Source: Dongia_A sp964542425
GTDB taxonomy: Bacteria; Pseudomonadota; Alphaproteobacteria; Dongiales; Dongiaceae
Reading direction: 5' to 3'
DNA: 29,667 nt
Assembly: GCA_964542425.1 (NCBI GenBank)
Contig: CAZIUB010000035.1
Span: forward strand, 1 to 29,667
The notes under the pieces were generated by a model. The model ran no database searches. It had not been told where the DNA came from and saw only the letters and a list, made by a program, of their open reading frames with translations. Numbering within the stretch: position 1 is the first letter of the stretch; each line of letters begins with the position of its first letter. The position numbers and the translations under genes are program-made. This document shows positions 21,857 through 28,394 of the stretch, piece by piece.

Positions 21857-23584
21857 ATGACCGAATCGAGATCGCGCAAGAGGCCCGAGCAATTGCGATC
21901 CCATCGCTGGTTCGGAATCGACGATTTGCGCGCCTTCGGCCATCGCTCGCGGGTCAAGCAGATGGGCTATGGCCCAGAGGATTACGCCGGCAAACCGGTG
22001 ATCGCCATCCTCAACACCTGGTCCGATATCAATCAATGCCACGCCCATTTCAAGGAGCGTGTCCTGGACGTGAAGCGCGGCGTGCTGCAGGCAGGCGGCT
22101 TCCCGCTGGAATTGCCGGCGATGTCGCTGTCCGAGCCCTTCGTCAAGCCCACGACCATGCTTTATCGCAACTTCCTGGCCATGGAGGCGGAGGAATTGCT
22201 GCGCAGCCACCCGGTGGATGGCGCGGTACTGATGGGAGGCTGCGACAAGACCACGCCCGGCCTGCTGATGGGCGCCATTTCGATGAACCTCCCCACCATC
22301 TTCGTGCCGGCCGGCCCGATGCTCCGGGGCAATTATCGTGGGCAAGTGCTGGGCTCGGGCTCGGATTCCTGGAAATACTGGGCCGAGTTGAGGGCCGGCA
22401 ACATCACCAGGCAAGATTGGGCCGAGATCGAGAGCGGCATCGCGCGCTCACCCGGTCATTGCATGACCATGGGCACCGCCTCGACCATGACCGCGATCGC
22501 CGAGGTGATGGGATTTTCGCTCCCCGGCGCGTCTTCCATTCCGGCGCCCGATTCCAATCACCCGCGTCTGTGCGCGGCTTCCGGCAGGCGCGCGGTCGAG
22601 ATGGTGTGGGAGGATTTGAAGCCCTCCGACATCCTAAGTGCCTCGGCGATCGACAATGCCATTCGCTGCCATCTGGCGATGGGCGGCTCGACCAACGCCA
22701 TGATCCATGTGGTGGCGATGGCCAGGCGCGCCGGAATTCCTTTGACCCTCCATAGGTTCGACGAACTTGCCCGCCAGATCCCGGTCTTGGCCAATGTGCG
22801 GCCTTCGGGCCAGTATCTGATGGAGGATTTTTACTATGCGGGGGGCATCCTGGCGCTGCTGGCCGAATTGGGTCCCGACCTCGATACCGACTGCCGCAAC
22901 GTGAACGGGAAGACCATCGGCGAGAACATCGCCGGTGCAAGCGTTTTCAGCCGCGAAATCATCCGCGCCCGCGACAACCCGGTCTCTAGGGAAGCGACCG
23001 CGATCCTTTATGGTAATCTCGCCCCCAACGGCGCGGTCATCAAGCCATCGGCCGCCGATCCGCGCTTTTTGAAGCATCGCGGGCCGGCGCTTGCGTTCGA
23101 GAATTACGAGCACATGGCCGCGACGGTCGACCGCGACGATCTCGAGGTGACGCAAGATCACGTGCTGGTGCTGAAGAATGCCGGGCCGGTCGCAGCCGGC
23201 ATGCCGGAATGGGGCATGCTGCCGGTGCCCAAGAAGCTCTTGAAGCAGGGCGTGCGCGACATGATGCGGATTTCGGATGCGCGCATGAGCGGCACCTCCT
23301 ACGGCGCCTGCATCCTGCACGTCTCGCCCGAGGCGGCTTTGGGCGGGTTGCTGGCCTTCGTGCAAACAGGCGACATGATCGAGGTTGACGTCGCCAAACG
23401 CCGCGTCGATCTGCGGGTCGGAGAGGACGAGATTACCCGCCGCAAGGTCGGTTGGGTTCCGATGCCGCCACCCGCGCGCGGTTATGGGCGGCTGTTCGCC
23501 CAGCACATCCAGCAGGCGCATGAGGGCTGCGATTTCGATTTCCTGCTCGGCACCGAACGATTGCCGGAACCGGAAATCCACTGA
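21857..23584 (+). CDS. IlvD/Edd-family sugar-acid dehydratase (L-arabinonate dehydratase-like)
   Basis: A 575-aa iron-sulfur dehydratase that removes water from aldonic acids to give 2-keto-3-deoxy acids. Cluster cysteines fit the family: Cys61 in NQCHAHF, Cys129 in MGGCDKTTPG and the one in PGHCMTMGTAS (~202). The C-terminal swivelling domain has ISDARMSGTSYG (~475), where the second-sphere Ser sits. The sugar-acid branch is favoured over branched-chain IlvD by the HRWFGIDDLRAFGHRS opening and the neighbours. The start at ATG 21857 follows GGGGGTGAGACG. The IS110 element lies just after its stop (28 bp), so downstream genes of the original operon may have been separated. Confidence 0.88.
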   Translation: MTESRSRKRPEQLRSHRWFGIDDLRAFGHRSRVKQMGYGPEDYAGKPVIAILNTWSDINQCHAHFKERVLDVKRGVLQAGGFPLELPAMSLSEPFVKPTTMLYRNFLAMEAEELLRSHPVDGAVLMGGCDKTTPGLLMGAISMNLPTIFVPAGPMLRGNYRGQVLGSGSDSWKYWAELRAGNITRQDWAEIESGIARSPGHCMTMGTASTMTAIAEVMGFSLPGASSIPAPDSNHPRLCAASGRRAVEMVWEDLKPSDILSASAIDNAIRCHLAMGGSTNAMIHVVAMARRAGIPLTLHRFDELARQIPVLANVRPSGQYLMEDFYYAGGILALLAELGPDLDTDCRNVNGKTIGENIAGASVFSREIIRARDNPVSREATAILYGNLAPNGAVIKPSAADPRFLKHRGPALAFENYEHMAATVDRDDLEVTQDHVLVLKNAGPVAAGMPEWGMLPVPKKLLKQGVRDMMRISDARMSGTSYGACILHVSPEAALGGLLAFVQTGDMIEVDVAKRRVDLRVGEDEITRRKVGWVPMPPPARGYGRLFAQHIQQAHEGCDFDFLLGTERLPEPEIH

Positions 23585-23703
23585 GCCCAATTTCGGTGAT
23601 TTCGGTGACAGAATTCCGGTGATGGGGTGGACGGCGCCCGCCCTTGGCATCTGATGTGCCATGATGGTCGTTGTCGAAACGTCTCATCGAAGGAGCACCG
23701 TCC

Positions 23704-24780
23704 ATGGACAAGACTACAGCACACACCGCCATTGTCGCCATCGGGATCGATATAGCCAAGAACGTTTTTCAGGTTCACGGGGTGGACTTGTCCGGCGCGA
23801 TCGCCGTTGAGCGCGCCGTGAAGCGCCGCGAGTTGCTGGCGTGGGCGGCGAAGTTGCCGCCTTGCCTGATCGGCCTGGAGGCTTGCGCCAGCGCGCATCA
23901 CTGGGCGCGCGAGCTGGCGCGGTTCGGGCACGAGGTTAAGTTAATGCCGCCTTCTTACGTGAAGGCCTATGTGCGCCGCCAGAAGAACGACGCGGCCGAC
24001 GCGGCGGCGATCTGCGAGGCGGTGACACGCCCGGCGATGCGTTTCGTGCCGGTCAAGAGCGTGGCGCAACAGGGCGTGCTCGTGCTGCACCGGGCGCGCC
24101 GGCTTCTGGTCGGCCAACGCACGGCGTTGACCAATGCCTTGCGCGGGCATCTAGCGGAGTTCGGCGTGGTGGCGGGGCAGGGCGCGCGCCAAGTCGCGGC
24201 GCTCGCCGCCGTGGTCGAGGGCACGGGCGAGGGCACGGGCGAGGTCTACCTGCCGGACGAGGCGCGCGGGGCGCTCGGGGCGCTGGTTCGACAGATGGAC
24301 AGCCTCGCCGACGAGATCACCGATCTCGACCGGCGGATCCTGGCGTGGCACCGCGCCGACGCGACGAGCCGCCGGCTGGCGACGATCCCCGGCATCGGGC
24401 CGCTGACGGCCTCGGCCATCGCGGCGAGCGTCACCGATCCATCGATATTCGCTTCCGGACGCGAGTTCGCGGCCTTCCTGGGCCTGGTGCCGCGCCAGTC
24501 CTCGACCGGCGGCAAGGAGCGGCTCGGGCGAATCTCGAAAATGGGCGACCGCTACATCCGCACGCTGTTGGTGGTGGGCGCGACGGCGGTGCTGCGCTTC
24601 GCCAAGAAGGGCGGCTCGCCATCGCAAACATGGGGCGAGGCGGTCTTGCGGCGCAAGCCTTTCAAGGTCGCTGCGGTGGCGCTCGCCAACAAGACCGCCC
24701 GCATCGCCTGGGCGGTGCTGACGCGCGGAGAAACATATCGGGCGGACCGGATCGACGAGCCGGCGATGACAGCCGCCTGA
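23704..24780 (+). CDS. IS110-family transposase
   Basis: A 358-aa RNA-guided DEDD recombinase. The RuvC-like N-terminal part shows GIDIAKNVFQVHGVD (first Asp), GLEACASAHHWAREL (Glu) and RRQKNDAADAAAICEA (Asp pair). The Tnp20 C-terminal part shows IPGIGPLTASAIAA and LGLVPRQSSTGGKERLG, which supplies the serine nucleophile. Length is normal and no lesion is seen, so it looks active. The start at ATG 23704 follows AAGGAGCACCGTCC; an upstream in-frame start at 23671 is not needed. It lies inside the IS with inverted ends. Confidence 0.93.
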   Translation: MDKTTAHTAIVAIGIDIAKNVFQVHGVDLSGAIAVERAVKRRELLAWAAKLPPCLIGLEACASAHHWARELARFGHEVKLMPPSYVKAYVRRQKNDAADAAAICEAVTRPAMRFVPVKSVAQQGVLVLHRARRLLVGQRTALTNALRGHLAEFGVVAGQGARQVAALAAVVEGTGEGTGEVYLPDEARGALGALVRQMDSLADEITDLDRRILAWHRADATSRRLATIPGIGPLTASAIAASVTDPSIFASGREFAAFLGLVPRQSSTGGKERLGRISKMGDRYIRTLLVVGATAVLRFAKKGGSPSQTWGEAVLRRKPFKVAAVALANKTARIAWAVLTRGETYRADRIDEPAMTAA

Positions 24781-24789
24781 CGGCGGCCG

Positions 24790-25029
24790 GCGCGGGCGAA
24801 CTGATAAGATAGCGAGTTTGGCGGGGTGCAAGGAGATGATGCGAACCGGGTCGAGCCGGTGACCGGGACACCCCGATACACTGTCGGCGCCAATGAGCGC
24901 GATTCGGTGATAGGGACCCGATGTCAGCGGACAACATCAGGGCCAGCAGGCAAATGTCCTGCACAAACAGGCCGGACACATGACCGCACCCGACTACGTT
25001 GCATCACCTCACAAAGCCTCTTGCCAAAT
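24790..25029 (+). ncRNA. Candidate bridge RNA (seekRNA) region of the IS1111-type element
   Basis: The ~250 bases between transposase stop and right inverted repeat hold no gene. In IS1111-type members the targeting RNA is encoded in this 3' tail, so the RNA is expected here. Small self-complementary stretches are seen, such as GGTCGAGCCGGTGACC and the GTCAGC/CAGCAGG area, but the guide loops and exact ends were not resolved. Confidence 0.35.
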
Positions 25030-25053
25030 GGGCGCCGTCCACCCCATCACCGG

Positions 25054-25084
25054 AATTAGGAATTCGGAATTCTAATTCCTAATT
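25054..25084. repeat. REP-like palindrome at the IS insertion point
   Basis: AATTAGGAATT (25054-25064) and AATTCCTAATT (25074-25084) form a perfect 11-bp stem with a 9-nt loop. CTGTCACCG at 25092-25100 is the inverted partner of CGGTGACAG at 23603-23611, on the other side of the IS. The IS therefore appears to be inserted inside one larger palindrome of a REP-like type (GGTGACAGTGCAC...). Confidence 0.6.
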
Positions 25085-25118
25085 AAGTGCACTGTCACCG
25101 CAATTCGAAATGCCAGCT

Positions 25119-26021
25119 TCAGGCCGCGAGCTTGAGGCCGGCCTGGACGCAGGTTTCGGCGAGAAAGCCGCGGCCAAGCTTGGCATAGGTCGCCGGATGC
25201 GCGAGGCGCGGGTCCTGTTCCGCCTCCTGCACAAGCCATCCGGAATAGCCCGCCTTGGCCAGGACCTTGAACACGGATTTGAAATCGACCATCCCATCGC
25301 CGGGTGCTGTAAAAACGCCGCACAGAACCGCCTCGGAAAAACTCACGTCGCGGGAACGGCACGCGGCCAGCGCATAGCGCCGCACGTCCTTGCAATGGAC
25401 GTGGCGGATGCGCGAGGCATATTTGCGCGCGAGCGCCACCGGATCGCCCCCGGCGAAGGTGAGGTGCCCGGTATCGAGCAGCAGTCCAACCGATTCCCCG
25501 CAATTCTCCAGCAGCCTTTCGATGTCCTCGGGCGTCTCGATCATCGTGCCCATGTGATGGTGCACGGCCATCGGCACGCCTTGGGCCTGGAGATATTCGG
25601 CGACTTGCGAGAAGCGCTGGCCGAGGCGCCGCCACTCGGCCGCCGTTTCGAGGCGCGGCCTGGAGCCAAGGCCGGCGCCGACATGGTTCACGATGTCGCT
25701 GGTCGTTTCGGCGAAGACCATCACCGGCGCCTTGAGGGCACGCAGCAATTTGAGGTGCGGCTGCATGGCGGCGATTTCGGCCTTGGCATCCTGGCTCGCC
25801 AATGTCGCCGAATACCAGCCCGAGACCAGTCGCAGGGAATGACGCTTCAGGATCGGGCCCAAGCGCTCTGCCTGGCGCGGAAACTTCCGCCCCAATTCGA
25901 TGCCGGAGAAGCCGGCCGCCTTGGCCTCGGCAAGGCAGGTTTCCACGGAGATGAAATCGCCCAGCCAGCCCATGCAATCGTTGGTCCAGCCGATCGGATT
26001 GATGCCCAGTCGCACGCTCAT
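25119..26021 (-). CDS. iolE: Myo-inosose-2 dehydratase
   Basis: IolE dehydrates scyllo-inosose (2-keto-myo-inositol) to the trihydroxy-dione used by IolD. The 300-aa protein is a TIM-barrel of the xylose-isomerase-like family with the classic opening RLGINPIGWTND. Metal ligands of the fold are suggested by VMVFAE (~106), VHHHMGTMIE (~155), LLDTGHLTFAGG (~188) and HVHCKDVR (~215). The C-terminal GWLVQEAEQDP supplies the last Glu. The start at 26021 gives the canonical N-terminus; upstream frame is intergenic. It is divergent from mocE and separated from iolD by five genes and an IS. A REP-like hairpin lies just beyond its stop. Confidence 0.93.
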   Translation of the reverse strand: MSVRLGINPIGWTNDCMGWLGDFISVETCLAEAKAAGFSGIELGRKFPRQAERLGPILKRHSLRLVSGWYSATLASQDAKAEIAAMQPHLKLLRALKAPVMVFAETTSDIVNHVGAGLGSRPRLETAAEWRRLGQRFSQVAEYLQAQGVPMAVHHHMGTMIETPEDIERLLENCGESVGLLLDTGHLTFAGGDPVALARKYASRIRHVHCKDVRRYALAACRSRDVSFSEAVLCGVFTAPGDGMVDFKSVFKVLAKAGYSGWLVQEAEQDPRLAHPATYAKLGRGFLAETCVQAGLKLAA

Positions 26022-26084
26022 TTGAAGGTTCCACCCTGTTTCAAATTGCCCGGCCGTCGATGGCCGCCAATTCCGCCTAGTGCC

Positions 26085-26136
26085 AACTTTCCAAGAAGCG
26101 TGATACAGGAAATGTTCCAGTGCTTCCAGGAAAGTT
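26085..26136. promoter_or_regulatory. Inverted-repeat regulatory region between iolE and mocE
   Basis: AACTTTCCAAGAAG (26085-26098) and CTTCCAGGAAAGTT (26123-26136) are an inverted pair matching at 12 of 14 positions. Centred between them is GGAA-ATG-TTCC (26108-26118). The site lies in the 196-bp divergent gap, the right place for a shared operator. GGAA/TTCC half-sites recall the IolR (RpiR-family) sites of rhizobia, though spacing differs. Confidence 0.4.
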
Positions 26137-26217
26137 CGGTGCCAGGCCCCATGGTCCGGGCGCCCCGCCTTCTGTCCTGGTCGCCGCCGAGTGAACTTCG
26201 CATCGAGGAACGAGCCC

Positions 26218-26535
26218 ATGCCCAACCAGTGGATCGAGGCGTGCAAAGTGGACGATGTCGAGGAAGAGGACGTCATCGCCTTCGATCATGGCGATCGGAC
26301 ATTCGCGATCTATCGCTCGGCCGAGGGCGAGTTTCATGCCACCGACGGTTTGTGCACGCACGAGCAGGTGCATCTGGCCGATGGATTGGTAATGGGCGAC
26401 ATCATCGAATGCCCGATGCATAACGGGCGTTTCAATTACAAGACCGGGGAGGCCAAGGGCGCGCCGGTCTGCGTCAATCTGGCGACCTATCCGGTGAGGA
26501 TCGAGGCCGGGAGGGTGCTGATCGATATCGGCTAA
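26218..26535 (+). CDS. mocE: MocE-type Rieske [2Fe-2S] ferredoxin
   Basis: A 105-aa Rieske ferredoxin. It binds one [2Fe-2S] cluster through Cys46/His48 in CTHEQVHL and Cys65/His68 in CPMHNGRF. Sequence, including ADGLVMGDIIECP and the GRVLIDI end, matches my recollection of MocE, the ferredoxin of the rhizopine (3-O-methyl-scyllo-inosamine) demethylase system, including its length. The start at 26218 follows GAGGAACGAGCCC. It would pass electrons from the reductase encoded just downstream to an oxygenase (MocD) that is not in this window. Pairing with iolE links methylated-inositol demethylation to inositol breakdown. Confidence 0.85.
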   Translation: MPNQWIEACKVDDVEEEDVIAFDHGDRTFAIYRSAEGEFHATDGLCTHEQVHLADGLVMGDIIECPMHNGRFNYKTGEAKGAPVCVNLATYPVRIEAGRVLIDIG

Positions 26536-26544
26536 CCAGTGCCA

Positions 26545-26590
26545 AATTTCGAAATTGCGCGATCCCGTGAAACACAACAATTGTTTCGCG
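26545..26590. promoter_or_regulatory. Palindromes between mocE and mocF
   Basis: AATTTCGAAATT (26545-26556) is a perfect 12-bp palindrome. CGTGAAACA (26566-26574) and TGTTTCGCG (26582-26590) form a 9-bp stem with one wobble. No T tract follows. The 152-bp gap otherwise holds no gene. An operator or an RNA processing hairpin is possible. Confidence 0.35.
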
Positions 26591-26687
26591 AAAGTTGGCG
26601 CATTTTACCGATTTTCAGTACCCGCCGGCGTCGATTGGCGGGGTCAATTCGTTGAATCAATTGTCGGCGAATGTGGGTGCTAGAGCA

Positions 26688-27929
26688 ATGGCCCCGGGCA
26701 TGGTCATCGTGGGCGCCGGCGAATGCGGCGCACGCGCTTGCCTTGGCCTACGCGATGGTGGTTATCAGGGGGCGATCACGCTCGTCGGCGCGGAGCCCTA
26801 TCCCGCTTATGAACGGCCGCCCCTTTCCAAGCAGGCCCTGGTGGCCGAGGCCGACCCTTCGCCAAAGGTGGTCGCCACCTCGCTCCAATTGGAAGAGCGC
26901 AAGATCAACTTCATTGCGGCCAATCCGGCCGTCGCCATCGATCGGGCGGGAAAATTCGTATCGCTGGCGGACGGCACCAGGCTCGCCTATGACAAGCTGC
27001 TGCTCGCGACCGGTGCCGAGCCGCGTCGCTTGGGCCTGGCCGACGCGCTCGGCCAGCGCGCGGCCTATCTACGGAATTTCGACGATATGCTGCGGCTGCG
27101 CCACGAATTTCAGCCGGGCAGGCGCATTGCCATCGTCGGGGGTGGTTTCATCGGCCTGGAACTGGCGGCGAGCGCCAGGCGGCGCGGCGCTTCCGTCTGC
27201 GTCATCGAGGCCTTGGCGCGCCTTCTCTCTCGTGGTGTTCCAGAGGAAATCGCCACGATTGTCGCCCAGCGCCATCGGGCCGAGGGAGTCGAGATCGTTT
27301 GCGGCTTGAGTGTCGCTACCATGCGCGAGGACGGGGCCGGAATCCAAATCGCGCTCTCGGACGGAAGATCGATTGCCGCCGATCTGGCGGTGATCGGCGT
27401 GGGCGCTCTGCCCAGTACCGCCCTTGCCGAAGCAGCCGGGCTCTCGCTCGACAACGGAATCGCGGTCGATGATCGGCTCGCGACCAACGATCCCGCGATC
27501 CTGGCGGCGGGCGATTGCTGCTCGTTCCCCCTATCTCTCTATGGTGGGCGCCGGGTTCGCCTCGAATCCTGGCGCAACGCGCTGGATCAGGGCGCACTGG
27601 CGGCTCGCAACATGATGGGCGCTGGCGAGCCCATCTCCGCCGTGCCGTGGTTCTGGTCCGATCAATTCGAGCTCATCCTGCAAATCGCCGGATTGATCGA
27701 CGAGGGCAAGGAGATGATTCGGCGCGACCTGGGCGACGGCACCTTCATCCTCTTTCATCTGGCGACGGACGGAAGGCTGGTCGCCGCCAGCGGCATCGGC
27801 AAGGGCAATGCGGTGGCGAAGGATATCCGCCTCGCCGAAAAGCTGATCCTCCAGCGCGCGCGGCCCGATCCGGCCTCGCTGGTGCGGCCGGAATTCAAGT
27901 TGAAATCGCTGCTGGCTGGATCTCGCTGA
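26688..27929 (+). CDS. mocF: MocF-type ferredoxin reductase (FAD, NAD(P)H)
   Basis: A 413-aa ferredoxin reductase of the BphA4/rhodocoxin-reductase family. The FAD fold is MVIVGAGECGARACLGLRDGG at the start, PYPAYERPPLSKQ follows (~48), and LLLATGAEPRRL ends the FAD domain. The NAD fold is IAIVGGGFIGLELAASARRRG (~145). ILAAGDCCSFP supplies the flavin-contacting Asp. The C-terminal domain has WFWSDQFELILQIAGL, the family's WSDQY-like motif. Start choice is ATG 26688 or 26700, both close to the fold. It follows mocE by 152 bp on the same strand and should reduce it. The oxygenase component is not present here. Confidence 0.82.
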   Translation: MAPGMVIVGAGECGARACLGLRDGGYQGAITLVGAEPYPAYERPPLSKQALVAEADPSPKVVATSLQLEERKINFIAANPAVAIDRAGKFVSLADGTRLAYDKLLLATGAEPRRLGLADALGQRAAYLRNFDDMLRLRHEFQPGRRIAIVGGGFIGLELAASARRRGASVCVIEALARLLSRGVPEEIATIVAQRHRAEGVEIVCGLSVATMREDGAGIQIALSDGRSIAADLAVIGVGALPSTALAEAAGLSLDNGIAVDDRLATNDPAILAAGDCCSFPLSLYGGRRVRLESWRNALDQGALAARNMMGAGEPISAVPWFWSDQFELILQIAGLIDEGKEMIRRDLGDGTFILFHLATDGRLVAASGIGKGNAVAKDIRLAEKLILQRARPDPASLVRPEFKLKSLLAGSR

Positions 27930-27958
27930 GCCGCCGAGCATCTTTAGTGGGTGGCCTG

Positions 27959-28381
27959 TTATGGCGCCTGATCCACGCGCGGCAGGCGATCGTCGAGGTG
28001 GAGCCAAGGCACCTTGTCGGCCACGTAGATGTGCTGCTCGCGTTCCGGCGGATGGCCGGGATGTCCGCCGCCATCGAGAACGCCGCTATTGATCAGGATG
28101 ATTCCGGGCATCGATGCGTCTTCGCACAGAACCTGACAACCGCAATTTCCGCAGAAGCGCCGATCCACGCCGGGCGATGATACATAGGTGCGAAGGGTGT
28201 CCGCGCCGGCGATGATGCGGATCGCATCCGCGGGATAGACGGAGAAGGTCTGGTAGAGCGAGCCGGTGACCCGCCGGCACATCGAGCAATGACAATGATA
28301 GGTCTGGCTCGCTGGCTTGGCGATGGCGACCCGAACATTCCCGCAGAGACACCCGCCAGCCCGCGCGAAATTGGCTTCCAT
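27959..28381 (-). CDS. GFA-family zinc protein
   Basis: A 140-aa GFA (glutathione-dependent formaldehyde-activating-like) domain protein. Zinc sites are GGCLCGNVRV (Cys11, Cys13), YHCHCSMCRR (Cys30, Cys32, Cys35) and FCGNCGCQV (Cys77, Cys80). The start at ATG 28381 is set by GGGAGG 8 bases upstream; an earlier ATG would overlap the hydrolase stop. Its biochemical role is not established beyond the family fold. The stop at 27959 faces mocF, with only 29 bp between the convergent genes. If GFA activity is toward formaldehyde, it would suit a demethylase neighbour, but this is speculative. Confidence 0.85.
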   Translation of the reverse strand: MEANFARAGGCLCGNVRVAIAKPASQTYHCHCSMCRRVTGSLYQTFSVYPADAIRIIAGADTLRTYVSSPGVDRRFCGNCGCQVLCEDASMPGIILINSGVLDGGGHPGHPPEREQHIYVADKVPWLHLDDRLPRVDQAP

Positions 28382-28394
28382 TGCTTTGGCCTCC

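Larger units (their letters stand above)
23612..25057 (+). mobile_element. IS110-family (IS1111-type) insertion sequence
   Basis: A 28-bp perfect inverted repeat starts at 23612 (AATTCCGGTGATGGGG) and ends at 25057. Between them are a DEDD transposase, a short 5' noncoding part (64 bp) and a long 3' noncoding part (~250 bp). Inverted repeats and a long 3' tail are marks of the IS1111 subgroup. The outer AATTCCGG of the repeat may belong to the palindromic target rather than the IS, so the true ends may lie a few bases inward. No target duplication is evident, as expected for the family. Confidence 0.8.

Noticed and set aside
22634..23662. 342-codon minus-strand open frame, and similar long antisense frames at 17603-18577 and 20018-20911
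   Set aside because: They are GC-driven shadows of the dehydratase, ndh and dehydrogenase genes, rich in His/Arg/Gly without motifs.
24151..24831. 226-codon minus-strand frame in the transposase
   Set aside because: Antisense shadow of the intact IS110 transposase.
25072..26034. 320-codon frame overlapping iolE in the same strand
   Set aside because: Shifted-frame shadow of iolE; the iolE frame has the full family sequence.
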